A stretch of DNA of 36,872 nt, taken from positions 1 through 36,872 of the IMG/VR virus record IMGVR_UViG_3300044712_001861; one strand, given 5' to 3'. Positions 6,963-15,180 of the stretch are shown here, piece after piece. The notes under the pieces were generated by a model, which was given only the letters and a program-made list of their open reading frames with translations, searched no databases and was not told the origin of the DNA. Origin of the DNA: a virus. The first letter of the stretch is position 1. Each line of letters starts with the position of its first letter. A program made the position numbers and the translations under genes.

Positions 6963-9017
6963 CTAGAATAAGGTCCATTCTCCACCCATTAGGCGATAGA
7001 GATTCAGTGGGTTTCCATCTTTGGTTTTGATCTGAGGCAGGGCTGTCGTTCTCACAAGTCCAAGGAATGACACTGCAGCCTGCAGATAGTTAGTCCCCTG
7101 CTGGACTCCGTTGTCCACGCGCTCGTAGGGGGCCTGTGTCGAGAGCCCCACATCATCCAACAGCGCCCCCATAGCTGTCTGTGCCCTTGACGGGCTGTGC
7201 AGCGACATGGCGTAGATGGGCCATTGGCTGTAGCTGTAGAGGTATCCGCCGTTTTGGAATACGCCGATGGTAAAGGTGGATGGGTTCAACCAAGTGTAGG
7301 GGTAAATCATCCACGCGTCGTGCCAGGCATCCTCCGACCATGGGATGTGGCGATGAATGCTGCGGAGCCCGGCCCTCCGCAAGAACAGATCGCCGTCGCC
7401 CACACCGCTGTAGTCCGGCTTGTCCCAGTAGAGCGACATGAGCCGTCCCGCCTGAAGCGCCTGTGTCTCCGTGAGAATCCCCGCCCAGGCGGCAAATCCG
7501 GTGGCCTCGGGGGAGAAGCAGTTGCCTTCCGGCCCCGTCGTCCAAGGCAAGAAGCCCACGGTATCGGTGTCCGTGCCTCCTGTTGGCACGTCGTACCAGG
7601 TCATGTCGTCGTGGAGCACAGAGCCCACATCGGAGGCCGAGACCCCGCCCCGGTAAGTTAGGGTGGCGAGATTGCTCGCCGCCCCGTCCATCGCCACGGA
7701 GCCCTTGCTTGCGCCGTCGATTAACACCTCGACTTGGTGAGTAGTCCAGTCAAGGCCCGCCTCCACCGATATGCGAACATCAGCCGTGTACGTCGTATCT
7801 ACGGGCAGATTCGCCCAACTGCTCCCGTCCACGGTGTATTTGAGATGCCCGTCGGCGCCAAGGCCTAGCGCCAGCACTCGCCGAGGTCCCGAACTGTCGA
7901 GGATCTCCCATAGCCACATCGCCGCGTCCGTCTGGCTCGCCATGAACGCCGTCCGCAATCGTTGCCATTGGCGCCGATACTGCGAACGCGTGAAGGTGCG
8001 CGTGATCCCGATGGATGCGCTGGCCGAGTCGTCCTCAATCTTGAGAAGTTGGTTCGCTGCGTCTGTCGGATCGGAGACGATGTGTGTCTTGCCTGCGCCC
8101 CCGTTCCAAGTGAAGGCCCATGGCGCTCCGTTCGTCCATGTCTGCGGGCTGTATCGGTCCCAGTTGATGTGTACTCCATCCCACGTCGCCGGAGTCGTGC
8201 GGAACTGTCCCTGGATCGCCGTCCTTACTTCTGCCGCCCGATCGGCGTAGAAATCGACAACCTCTTGATCTTCCCCGGCCCAGTAGCAGCATTCGGCCAT
8301 CAAAAGACAGGCCACGTAGTACCAGTTGGATGCGGCTATTTGGTGGCCTGTCAGCTGAATGCCGTCCAGGGACGTGAAGGCTACACCGTGATAATCTCCG
8401 GGCCACTGCGTAACCAGACGTGCCGTCGTGTCATAGGGCACGACGCTGAAAGCGTCTACGATATTCGCTCTGTGGGCCTGCCACCAGGACAGCCACGACG
8501 CGTCCCAATTCGCTACGCGTCCATACCAACACAGGGCGATCACGGACAGCGAATGATTTGACAGGTCGGGCTTGTCCCCGAACGCAATCATGCACGCGTC
8601 GGAGGCCGGGGTCGCGTAGTCAATGGCGCCGTGGTAGAGCACACTCATGGGCAGGGCGCCCAGCGGGTACGTATCCGTTCCCCCGGAAAGCGGTCTTGTG
8701 TAATTCGTAATGTTGTTGCGAATCTGCTTACTGAGCAGCCAATTGAACATGTCCTGGTAGTTCTGCCGCGTTACGTACCCGGAAGGGTCGCCTCCAGCCA
8801 ACAATAGCATCCCGATCTCTGCCGGGTAGAAGTGCTGTATGTAGTCAGCCCCAGGAGAGAGGAACCTTTTGCCATAAAATGCCCCATCTTCCGTGATTGT
8901 GCCAAGATTGAGGGCCGCAAACCTCCCCACTCGGTCTGCTGCTGTCGCATACTGCTGCGCGTTTACCGCAACCGTATGGTAAGGAGGAGTCCACAGAACA
9001 GGAGGCACGAGTGGCAT
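6963..9017 (-). CDS. Six-hairpin-glycosidase-like protein with inserted lectin-like domain
   Basis: This 684-residue protein looks like an (alpha/alpha)6 toroid: helices rich in Trp and aromatic residues (residues 60-280, for example NHSLSVIALCWYGRVANWD) and a C-terminal half with NPSTFTIGVFQNGGYLYSY, resembling the Asn-Gly-Gly-aromatic segments of six-hairpin glycosidases. Residues about 285-478 interrupt the toroid with a concanavalin-like beta-sandwich (GHLKYTVDGSSWANLP, then HQVEVLIDGASKGS). The next gene upstream ends in a related sandwich. A role in binding or trimming host or environmental polysaccharide is inferred. No catalytic residue can be assigned without a structure. The start follows the upstream gene's stop by a few bases and has only a weak SD, which points to coupling. 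Confidence 0.6.
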   Translation of the reverse strand: MPLVPPVLWTPPYHTVAVNAQQYATAADRVGRFAALNLGTITEDGAFYGKRFLSPGADYIQHFYPAEIGMLLLAGGDPSGYVTRQNYQDMFNWLLSKQIRNNITNYTRPLSGGTDTYPLGALPMSVLYHGAIDYATPASDACMIAFGDKPDLSNHSLSVIALCWYGRVANWDASWLSWWQAHRANIVDAFSVVPYDTTARLVTQWPGDYHGVAFTSLDGIQLTGHQIAASNWYYVACLLMAECCYWAGEDQEVVDFYADRAAEVRTAIQGQFRTTPATWDGVHINWDRYSPQTWTNGAPWAFTWNGGAGKTHIVSDPTDAANQLLKIEDDSASASIGITRTFTRSQYRRQWQRLRTAFMASQTDAAMWLWEILDSSGPRRVLALGLGADGHLKYTVDGSSWANLPVDTTYTADVRISVEAGLDWTTHQVEVLIDGASKGSVAMDGAASNLATLTYRGGVSASDVGSVLHDDMTWYDVPTGGTDTDTVGFLPWTTGPEGNCFSPEATGFAAWAGILTETQALQAGRLMSLYWDKPDYSGVGDGDLFLRRAGLRSIHRHIPWSEDAWHDAWMIYPYTWLNPSTFTIGVFQNGGYLYSYSQWPIYAMSLHSPSRAQTAMGALLDDVGLSTQAPYERVDNGVQQGTNYLQAAVSFLGLVRTTALPQIKTKDGNPLNLYRLMGGEWTLF

Positions 9018-9020
9018 CTC

Positions 9021-10367
9021 TTATGTCCACAAATTGATGTAGTCAACATAATGGGTATTGGCTATACCGGCACCATCCTCATAGTTCAGAATTTCCAGAA
9101 CTGCCGCAGAGCCGGCCCAATTGGAATGGAACGCTAAACCCGACATCTTAAGCACTCCATCGATGTATATGTCGCACGTCTTCGACGAGTAGTTAATATT
9201 TCTCGCCTCTATATCTATCCAGGTGTCCGCTGTCCATGTGGTGTCGGTGGTTAGGTTGAAGTAAGAGTTTGCCGAATCGCTATACTGGATGTGTCCGTTT
9301 CCAGAAAGGACGATTGTACAGACATATCCGGCCGTGCTGGAGCCGAGCCTTAATGCCGATGACTTTGAATTTAGGTTATCTCTCCGTACGCGAGAGGATA
9401 TTTTCGTATAGGACCCCGGAGTAACCGCAAAGTTGTCCCAGTTGTACCCCCCAGCCGTGCCATCAAACACTTGCCGGGCCACTCTGTTGGCGACCGAACC
9501 GACCGTTGGGCCGTCTTGCACCGTAAACGACCCGTTCCTGTGAGTGTTAGTCCACGAGGTTGGTGTATTGCCGATGGTCTGTCCCAAGAACTCCGCCGTA
9601 AGATTGGGAATGTCTACCGCCACGCTGTCACTATCGACCGGCGTCGCGTCTCCTGTTCGTGCTGTGAGCCTTAGAATTACTGTGTGGCTGCCCGTGAGCC
9701 CGCCACATGTGACATAGACGACGTTTCCATTCCCGGGTATTTCGTTGGTAAAGATCGTCGTCCAACCTCCGCTACCATCGAACCGATACGCCACGTCGTA
9801 GTGATCGCCGTCAGGATCGGCAGTGTCATAGCCGAGATGGATGCCGCCATTCGTCACGCGAAGCGCGATGGGCTGAGACGTGAAGGAGGGCGGCATATTT
9901 TCAACCATGGTGACGTTCGTCCCCACTGTGTCCGATACTCCCACCTTGACCACAAACGCCCCGTCAGTCAGGGCGAGGGCCACCACGCCTCCAATGGTAT
10001 CTGACACCCCTGTCTCCACCGTGAAAGAATCACCCCCTGGGTCGAGCGCCGAAATCGCCCCCAAGGTGTCGGAAGAGCCTGTGCTGATAGTGAAGAGCCC
10101 ACTCACGAACTGTAGCGTTACCGCAGAGCCCACGGTCAGGGAACTACCGGCTTTGGGCCGCAGTGCGAGTGTTACATCCACCTCTGCCCACAGGATCGCG
10201 TCCTCGGGGATGCCGAGCGCCGCCGTGATCGCGTCGAGTTGCTCCTGTGTCGGAGCGTCAGGGCCAACAAACACGTACCCCATCCCCGGCAACCGACCCT
10301 GTGTGAAGTCCAGGTCGGCTTGCCGGAGTTGTCGCAGCTGCGCGCTATTGGCGTAATTCGGAATCAT
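9021..10367 (-). CDS. Multidomain fibre-like protein with 23-residue repeats and lectin-like C-terminus
   Basis: This 448-residue protein has four visible parts. Residues 1-80 are a unique N-terminus with QEQLDAITAALGIPED. Residues 92-160 hold three tandem 23-residue repeats, each starting with Phe (F92, F115, F138) and carrying G-x-SDT-[LIV]-G. Residues about 160-255 form an Ig/fibronectin-like domain (YDTADPDGDHYDVAYRFDG). The C-terminal 190 residues form a concanavalin-like sandwich (GHIQYSDSANSYFNL, CDIYIDGVLKMSG) related to the insert in the next protein. This suggests an elongated, glycan-binding virion appendage. The start ATG overlaps the stop of the 53-residue gene as ATGA. Confidence 0.6.
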   Translation of the reverse strand: MIPNYANSAQLRQLRQADLDFTQGRLPGMGYVFVGPDAPTQEQLDAITAALGIPEDAILWAEVDVTLALRPKAGSSLTVGSAVTLQFVSGLFTISTGSSDTLGAISALDPGGDSFTVETGVSDTIGGVVALALTDGAFVVKVGVSDTVGTNVTMVENMPPSFTSQPIALRVTNGGIHLGYDTADPDGDHYDVAYRFDGSGGWTTIFTNEIPGNGNVVYVTCGGLTGSHTVILRLTARTGDATPVDSDSVAVDIPNLTAEFLGQTIGNTPTSWTNTHRNGSFTVQDGPTVGSVANRVARQVFDGTAGGYNWDNFAVTPGSYTKISSRVRRDNLNSKSSALRLGSSTAGYVCTIVLSGNGHIQYSDSANSYFNLTTDTTWTADTWIDIEARNINYSSKTCDIYIDGVLKMSGLAFHSNWAGSAAVLEILNYEDGAGIANTHYVDYINLWT

Positions 10368-10525
10368 CCCTTACGTCTCCCCTTGAGGGTCATCGCCATC
10401 GCCGCCAGCCAATGTCTCAGGCAGAACTGCGTCGGGTATGTCCTACCGTCCACGCCCGTCACGCTCACGCCGCAAACGCCCATGCAAAAGGGCACCGCGC
10501 AGCGAAGGAGGTCGGGCAGCATCAT
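10364..10525 (-). CDS. Cys-rich 53-aa protein, possible zinc knuckle
   Basis: This frame is linked by ATGA overlaps to the genes on both sides: its start at 10525 overlaps the stop of the 101-residue gene, and its stop overlaps the start at 10367. The 53-residue product contains five Cys in its first 35 residues (LLRCAVPFCMGVCG and QFCLRHWL), giving C-x4-C-x3-C and C-x2-H pairs that could hold one zinc. A purine-rich AGAGGGG precedes the start, and a palindrome copy lies 32 nt upstream, so this gene heads the accessory block. Function unknown. Confidence 0.6.
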   Translation of the reverse strand: MMLPDLLRCAVPFCMGVCGVSVTGVDGRTYPTQFCLRHWLAAMAMTLKGRRKG

Positions 10526-10827
10526 CCCATCCCCTCTGGAAACTCCTCCGCCGACTCTGAGTGGTCAAGTTTTGACCTCTCAGTGTGGGCGATGGAGATA
10601 CTCTCGAGAATAACATTGGGCAATTCTCTCAGGAAGTTGATCGCCTCAAGGCGTCCCTGGATGTGACCCAGGGAGCGAAGCTCAGTGCATCCATCATATT
10701 CTGTCCGGCAAACCTGCTCCAGTTGTGCCAGTTCATTGAGCATGTCCTTCCAGACCAGACTCTCGATGAAAGACTCGAACTGGAGTTTGGTGGCCAGTAT
10801 CATCGTCAGGGCCTCTTGCGTCTCCAT
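10522..10827 (-). CDS. Small portal-adjacent protein, 101 aa
   Basis: The start ATG at 10827 overlaps the portal stop (TAATG), so translation is coupled to the portal. The first 80 residues are helical (LQFESFIESLVWKDMLNEL and GHIQGRLEAINFLRELPNV). The last 20 residues are unusual: codons for ERSKLDHSES come directly from a 25-bp palindrome copy at 10558-10582. The original stop may have lain before the palindrome, the tail having been added when the repeat arrived. Small helical proteins beside portal genes are common in phages, but I cannot assign a role. Confidence 0.62.
   Translation of the reverse strand: METQEALTMILATKLQFESFIESLVWKDMLNELAQLEQVCRTEYDGCTELRSLGHIQGRLEAINFLRELPNVILESISIAHTERSKLDHSESAEEFPEGMG
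10558..10582 (-). repeat. 25-bp interrupted palindrome, copy 5 (inside a coding region)
   Basis: Coding-strand arms are TGAGAGGTCAA and TTGACCACTCA. Together with copy 16, which overlaps only the last codons of the polymerase gene, it lies mostly inside a gene: it encodes part of the C-terminus of the 101-residue protein. It lies 32 nt upstream of the 53-residue gene start at 10525. Confidence 0.88.
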
Positions 10828-12773
10828 TATTGTACCGGCATCGAGGAGGCCATCTGGTTAACAGGAACCAGGTTACCTCGCTGTACCTGGTCCATCACTC
10901 TCTGATCAGGCATCACCTGAGTCTGCACCTGTTGCCTCTTGAAATCACTGATGTTCTTCACGCCCATACTCCTGGCGATCCAGGCAAAGATGCGAAACGT
11001 GTCGAACTGGCCCTGAAGTTCAGGCGTCGTCGCGATGGTCTGAAAGAGCTGAGTCATCGCCGGATTGAAATTCCCCCCACTGACGCTCCCATCCCTGGCG
11101 ATAATATCGTAGCCGATCAAAAGATCGAACGGCGAAATCTTGATTCGATTTCCAGAGACCCCCAACTCATCCATCATCCTCTGTTGAGTCTCCCCCGTGA
11201 TCATCGCCATCTGCTCTTCTTCCATCAGTTGCTGGGTGTGGGAGGCGAGCATCACTCCCAGGTCCTGCATACCCTGCATCCCGATTACCTTTGCGACTCT
11301 CTCCAGGCGTGACAGAGATCCTCCTCTCGTTCCCTGGAATTCCCCCGATGTTAGCCGCTCTGGGCCACCCTGTCTCAGGGCTCCCATCATAGACGAATCT
11401 ACAGCACCGAGACGTTCCATGTACTGGACAATCCATGACACATCTCCAATGTGTGTCTTCGTCACGTCATTCACATTGAGCTGCATCACGGAGTCTTTGA
11501 CTCCCCTGCCCCATGCAGGACGGCGCGTTCGGATGAGTTTCCCGGCCTTGGGATCTTCCAAATCTGCACCGTTGATCAGGTAGGGGTCATACACCAGCAT
11601 GTCGTTGATGGCCTTCCGCACGTTTTCAACATGCGAGTTGAACAGGAAGTCCACGCAACCCTGTAGCCCATACATGATCTCAAGCCGCGACAGCGGAACG
11701 CTGGAGTATCCGTCAAAGTCCGGCGCGATCATGCAGGCCGGGTACATATTGTGGATCAGCCCCAGTGGTTGGGCTCGCAGAATAACCGCATCCGCTGCCA
11801 ACGTGAACATCCACCTCTCAGGATCCTCCCCTCCTCCAAGCCCCCAGTCCTTCGGAATCAGATTCACATACATCCACATCACATCTACCCGATTCGTGAC
11901 GTTGGAGTCGATTGAGTCCTTTATGCTAGCGCCAGACTTCTTGTTTCGCGCAGAGTCATCACCATTCGCAAACGAGCTGCGCCTGCCCTTCAGTTCCTTC
12001 AGATACTTCACGTTGAACCATGAGTCAGGCTCCGAAGTCTCCGTGGAGAGCAGATTCATCAGATTATCCTGCGCCATCCACCCGAAGAATTCACCCTTCT
12101 GATAGTTGTGCACGCTCACATTTGGATCGAGCAGCAGGCAATAGGGATCAATATTCTCAACCCTGTTACCTTCATAGATCAGCTCCGTCGATTCATGCTT
12201 AATCGGCGCTCCATCAATCATGTTCTTCCTGAGAACCATCCCATACGTCCGCTCCCATAGCGGAGCCACGGCTCCAATCCCGTACGCCAGGGAGTCCCTG
12301 AACCACGTGTGCAGTGCCAGGCCGATCTTGGACCGATAGCACTGATACTGGACCGCCGCCTCCATCATGATGGAGCCGATCACATCCTCCGGACCCCTGC
12401 CCTCAAAGCGGAAGATCGGATCCTGGATGAATGCACCTACCAGATACGTGAGCAGGGTCTCCAGCATCGCATACGAATATGGGAACACAATGGTGATGGG
12501 CTTCTTGTCATCCTTCGACTTCAGATTCCGCTCTTTCTCCGTCGGCACCACAAACGCAGTAAGGGTCTCGTCAATCTTCTGCCATGACTTGAAGCGTGGA
12601 GTAATCGTATCCCTGGCCACACTCGCACGCTCAATCAGACGTTGCACGAGCTTGCGGTGCAGATCCGATGACGGACGCAGATCCAGTGACCCCGGATATT
12701 TGTATCCTAAATCCTTCGTATACCCTGAGAACGAGCCACCTGCACTCGTCTCGCCCTGCACTATGTAAGCCAT
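10827..12773 (-). CDS. Portal protein
   Basis: This 648-residue protein matches the large portal type of short-tailed and related phages in length, place and sequence features. The N-terminal wing has RDTITPRFKSWQKIDETL and PITIVFPYSYAMLETLLTYL; the clip and stem region includes WFRDSLAYGIGAVAPLWER; and the C-terminal part has GLQGCVDFLFNSHVENVRKA, SSMMGALRQGGPERLTSGEF and a long helix with ASHTQQLMEEEQMAMITGET. It forms the dodecameric ring through which DNA enters the head and to which the terminase docks. The start has SD AAGGGAT, with a nearly perfect palindrome copy 11 nt upstream, so the portal heads its own block. Confidence 0.85.
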   Translation of the reverse strand: MAYIVQGETSAGGSFSGYTKDLGYKYPGSLDLRPSSDLHRKLVQRLIERASVARDTITPRFKSWQKIDETLTAFVVPTEKERNLKSKDDKKPITIVFPYSYAMLETLLTYLVGAFIQDPIFRFEGRGPEDVIGSIMMEAAVQYQCYRSKIGLALHTWFRDSLAYGIGAVAPLWERTYGMVLRKNMIDGAPIKHESTELIYEGNRVENIDPYCLLLDPNVSVHNYQKGEFFGWMAQDNLMNLLSTETSEPDSWFNVKYLKELKGRRSSFANGDDSARNKKSGASIKDSIDSNVTNRVDVMWMYVNLIPKDWGLGGGEDPERWMFTLAADAVILRAQPLGLIHNMYPACMIAPDFDGYSSVPLSRLEIMYGLQGCVDFLFNSHVENVRKAINDMLVYDPYLINGADLEDPKAGKLIRTRRPAWGRGVKDSVMQLNVNDVTKTHIGDVSWIVQYMERLGAVDSSMMGALRQGGPERLTSGEFQGTRGGSLSRLERVAKVIGMQGMQDLGVMLASHTQQLMEEEQMAMITGETQQRMMDELGVSGNRIKISPFDLLIGYDIIARDGSVSGGNFNPAMTQLFQTIATTPELQGQFDTFRIFAWIARSMGVKNISDFKRQQVQTQVMPDQRVMDQVQRGNLVPVNQMASSMPVQ

Positions 12774-12784
12774 GCTATCCCTTT

Positions 12785-12809
12785 CGAGCGGTCAAGTTTT
12801 GACCGCTCA
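12785..12809 (-). repeat. 25-bp interrupted palindrome, copy 6 (most symmetrical)
   Basis: Coding-strand arms are TGAGCGGTCAA and TTGACCGCTCG, nearly perfect. The first three bases are the TGA stop codon of the 128-residue gene (12807-12809). It lies 11 nt upstream of the portal start at 12773. Confidence 0.92.
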
Positions 12810-13193
12810 GGTTGCGATTATGCCATTCGCCCGAAGAGCTGCGAGGATATCTAGTACCGCAGCACGAGCCTCAGAATCAATAGTGCCGCCGCCAATAGGA
12901 TCAGTAATAGCGGCCTGAGTAACAATGGGATTCTCGGGCGTGCCATGAGTGTGATCCTCCCTCGCATATCGGGCGGAGGTACCGACAGCTGAGTCGAGGC
13001 CGTACAGTTTCTCGTCGGCCACAGTCAGGGGACCACCAGGTACGACCGACAGATCATCCGCGCGGACCAGTTCATTGGCGCTGGAGGGCACGGTTTCCAG
13101 CACAGCCTGTCCCTCTCCCCGGAATGCAGAGAAGTTAACGTCATCATAGAGAAGAGGCCCAACTGAGCCATGCCAGTAGCGTTTGAGAGCCAT
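12807..13193 (-). CDS. Small fibre-like virion protein, 128 aa
   Basis: This 128-residue protein carries GTSARYAREDHTHGTP, a motif seen in many phage tail and head fibre proteins, often near a trimerisation segment. The first part (KRYWHGSVGPLLYDDVNFSA) is beta-like and the last 30 residues form a helix (SEARAAVLDILAALRANGII). It may be a short fibre or head fibre. It lies between the membrane protein gene and the portal. Its stop codon is the first triplet of palindrome copy 6. The start at 13193 follows the stop of a possible 26-codon frame. Confidence 0.62.
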   Translation of the reverse strand: MALKRYWHGSVGPLLYDDVNFSAFRGEGQAVLETVPSSANELVRADDLSVVPGGPLTVADEKLYGLDSAVGTSARYAREDHTHGTPENPIVTQAAITDPIGGGTIDSEARAAVLDILAALRANGIIAT

Positions 13194-13274
13194 TCAGTTT
13201 GCTCCACAGACGATAGACACGAGCACATAATAGTGCTGAGTGCCTGTGTCTATGCGAATGACAGAATCCCTCAC
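13194..13274 (-). CDS. Possible 26-aa protein, GTG start
   Basis: A GTG at 13274, 8 nt after AAAGGA, opens a 26-residue frame (RDSVIRIDTGTQHYYVLVSI) that ends in TGA 1 nt before the next ATG (13193). SD, frame and tight spacing support translation, but length and GTG start keep confidence low. Without it, the 93 bp between neighbouring genes would be unusually long for this module. Confidence 0.35.
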   Translation of the reverse strand: MRDSVIRIDTGTQHYYVLVSIVCGAN

Positions 13275-13286
13275 AGATCCATTCCT

Positions 13287-13625
13287 TTAACGCTTCTGAC
13301 GGGGGCATGAGAATTTGATTTCCTGCACCTCAGACTCCATCCTAGACATATCGCGCGTATGCTCAGCCAGTTTATCCGTGTTGATGCGAATCTGTACTGC
13401 GGCTACATGGAATTCTTCCTTCAGGTTTACCACGCCGGAGGATATTGTTCTAAATTCTGGGTAAATGAGAGTCAGGACCAGTGTGATTCCAAGCGCACAA
13501 GCAGCCGACGCCACTCCCAGTCCCCACTTCCAGAAAGTTGTGAACATCTTGTGCTCTCCACAGAAGGAATTTTCGCCACAGCTCCGGCGCCTCTCTGGTC
13601 CCGTGTAGACCTCTTCCTGCTCCAT
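13287..13625 (-). CDS. Membrane-anchored coiled-coil protein (holin or XhlA-like)
   Basis: The start ATG overlaps the large terminase stop (TGATG) with SD GGAG upstream. The 112-residue product has an N-terminal charged segment with GPERRR, a Cys-containing stretch (SCGENSFCGEHKMF), one membrane segment near residues 33-55 (GLGVASAACALGITLVLTLI), and a C-terminal coiled coil (INTDKLAEHTRDMSRMESEV). One-TM coiled-coil proteins of this shape are often linked to lysis or annotated XhlA-like. No endolysin lies beside it, so a lysis role is only a suggestion. Confidence 0.6.
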   Translation of the reverse strand: MEQEEVYTGPERRRSCGENSFCGEHKMFTTFWKWGLGVASAACALGITLVLTLIYPEFRTISSGVVNLKEEFHVAAVQIRINTDKLAEHTRDMSRMESEVQEIKFSCPRQKR

Positions 13626-15115
13626 CAGAGTGATCTCCAGTTATCAAGAGGTTTCTCGTAAGTTCTGCGTAGCTCCTCAAACTCATCCTCCGGTGGGAGA
13701 TCGTTCGCCCGGAGTTTGCCAAAATAGCGCTCGCCAATGTCCATCATGTGGACGAACTCGGACAGGGCGTCAGCTACGTCCTTCATCTTCGTACGGGGCA
13801 TTGCTGAGAGTTGGGCCTCCAAAGTCGCACAGCAGGCCATATTGTGATAGACCAAGCCCTGCCTGTAGTAGGGAACCATGGAAAAGATCCGCTGATCCTT
13901 AGATTCCGCTCCCTTTCCTCCACGCTCCTTCAGTTCCACTAGTTCAAAGAACGTTCCTCTCCGGTGCATCTCGTTTCTGAGTGGTTGCATGATGAATTCA
14001 TTGAGCGAGGTCATTTTTACACCGATGACTTTGGCACCCAGGCGAAAGCACATTGAAAAGATCTCGTCATACAACTGATCTGGGAGGAACTTTCCCTGTA
14101 CTACATCCCCCACGAAGATCTTGTTGGACTCTAGATCGAATCCCACACCCACCACAGCCGAGTCACATGCATCCTCAGATACAGTTTTCGCTGGGTCTGT
14201 TATGACTACCCACTCAACATCCTTTTGCATCAGCGTTTTCGAATGGTCATAATACCTGAAATACTCCTGTTTGAACTTCTGAGTCTCACTCCCCACTGGC
14301 AGGTTCATCATCTCCATGTAGAAGACACTCATCTTACCCTTGTCCCTGTGGGATTGAGCCTCAGCTTTTACCTCCTCAGTGGTCATGAAGTCTGGTGCCA
14401 GGGACTCAAAGTTCTCTGTGCAGACTGAGAGTACCGCTGAGTCCCACTCAGGATCATCCAAGCACATCTGGAGGACGGAATCCTCATGCTTGATCGTGTC
14501 GATATAAAGGAATTCGTGCTTTTTGGAGTAGCGATCGATGGATTTCATCACGTCCGAGAGAAACCAATTCTTCAGCGAGTCCCGGATCTCATCATTCTTG
14601 ATCTCGTCCTTGTTTTCCAGGTCGTCGATGATGTACAGGCCAGGACGATGACCATTCCAGTTCAAGCCTCGAATCTGCTGTCCCGGCCCTCTCGGCAGAA
14701 TAAACACCTCTCCGAACGCCGTCCACGCCAGCTTCGAGAAAGTCTCGTCCATGTCCGGATCCTTGGTGATCTTTATGGATCCGAACAACTGCTTGATCGC
14801 CGGATTGGTCAGCAGCTCTCGCTTCAGATTCTCCGTCTGCATCTCCGCGAGAGTGGATGAAGCACTGATATAAACGATGAAGGGCGTTTCCCGATAAAGG
14901 ATCGCTTTGCATGCCCTAGCCCTCGCCAGCGTAGTTTTGCCCAGGCCTCGTGGAGCGGCTATGGCATGTTTCTTGGCGTCAGGATGGAACTTTCCAGGCT
15001 TATCTATGACGCTGAAGATCTGGTCATGGAGCGAGCAAAATGGAGAGGTAAACAGATTGGGATGAAACGTCTGCGAGTACAGCCTCGTGTCAAACGCGCA
15101 CAGCCCCAGGAGCAT
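13625..15115 (-). CDS. Terminase large subunit (packaging ATPase and nuclease)
   Basis: The packaging motor cuts concatemeric DNA and pumps it into the head using ATP. Walker A is APRGLGKTT (Lys about residue 60 from this start), Walker B is LYIIDDLEN, and the RNase-H-like nuclease is marked by VVITDPAKTVSEDACDSAVV and by KMKDVADALSEF near the C-terminus. I chose ATG 15115 because GGAGCTTGAG precedes it closely. A longer frame from TTG 15166 adds 17 Gln-rich residues, but its start lies inside the palindrome and lacks an SD. The stop overlaps the next gene. About 496 residues is normal for the family. Confidence 0.9.
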   Translation of the reverse strand: MLLGLCAFDTRLYSQTFHPNLFTSPFCSLHDQIFSVIDKPGKFHPDAKKHAIAAPRGLGKTTLARARACKAILYRETPFIVYISASSTLAEMQTENLKRELLTNPAIKQLFGSIKITKDPDMDETFSKLAWTAFGEVFILPRGPGQQIRGLNWNGHRPGLYIIDDLENKDEIKNDEIRDSLKNWFLSDVMKSIDRYSKKHEFLYIDTIKHEDSVLQMCLDDPEWDSAVLSVCTENFESLAPDFMTTEEVKAEAQSHRDKGKMSVFYMEMMNLPVGSETQKFKQEYFRYYDHSKTLMQKDVEWVVITDPAKTVSEDACDSAVVGVGFDLESNKIFVGDVVQGKFLPDQLYDEIFSMCFRLGAKVIGVKMTSLNEFIMQPLRNEMHRRGTFFELVELKERGGKGAESKDQRIFSMVPYYRQGLVYHNMACCATLEAQLSAMPRTKMKDVADALSEFVHMMDIGERYFGKLRANDLPPEDEFEELRRTYEKPLDNWRSL

Positions 15116-15155
15116 CTCAAGCTCCGGGTCCTGTTGTTGCTGCTGCGGCGCAAAC

Positions 15156-15180
15156 AAAGCGGACAAAGTTTGACCGCTCA
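15156..15180 (-). repeat. 25-bp interrupted palindrome, copy 7
   Basis: Coding-strand arms are TGAGCGGTCAA and TTGTCCGCTTT, the most decayed right arm. The first three bases are the TGA stop of the small terminase (15178-15180). It lies 40 nt upstream of the preferred large terminase start and contains the alternative TTG start. Confidence 0.85.
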
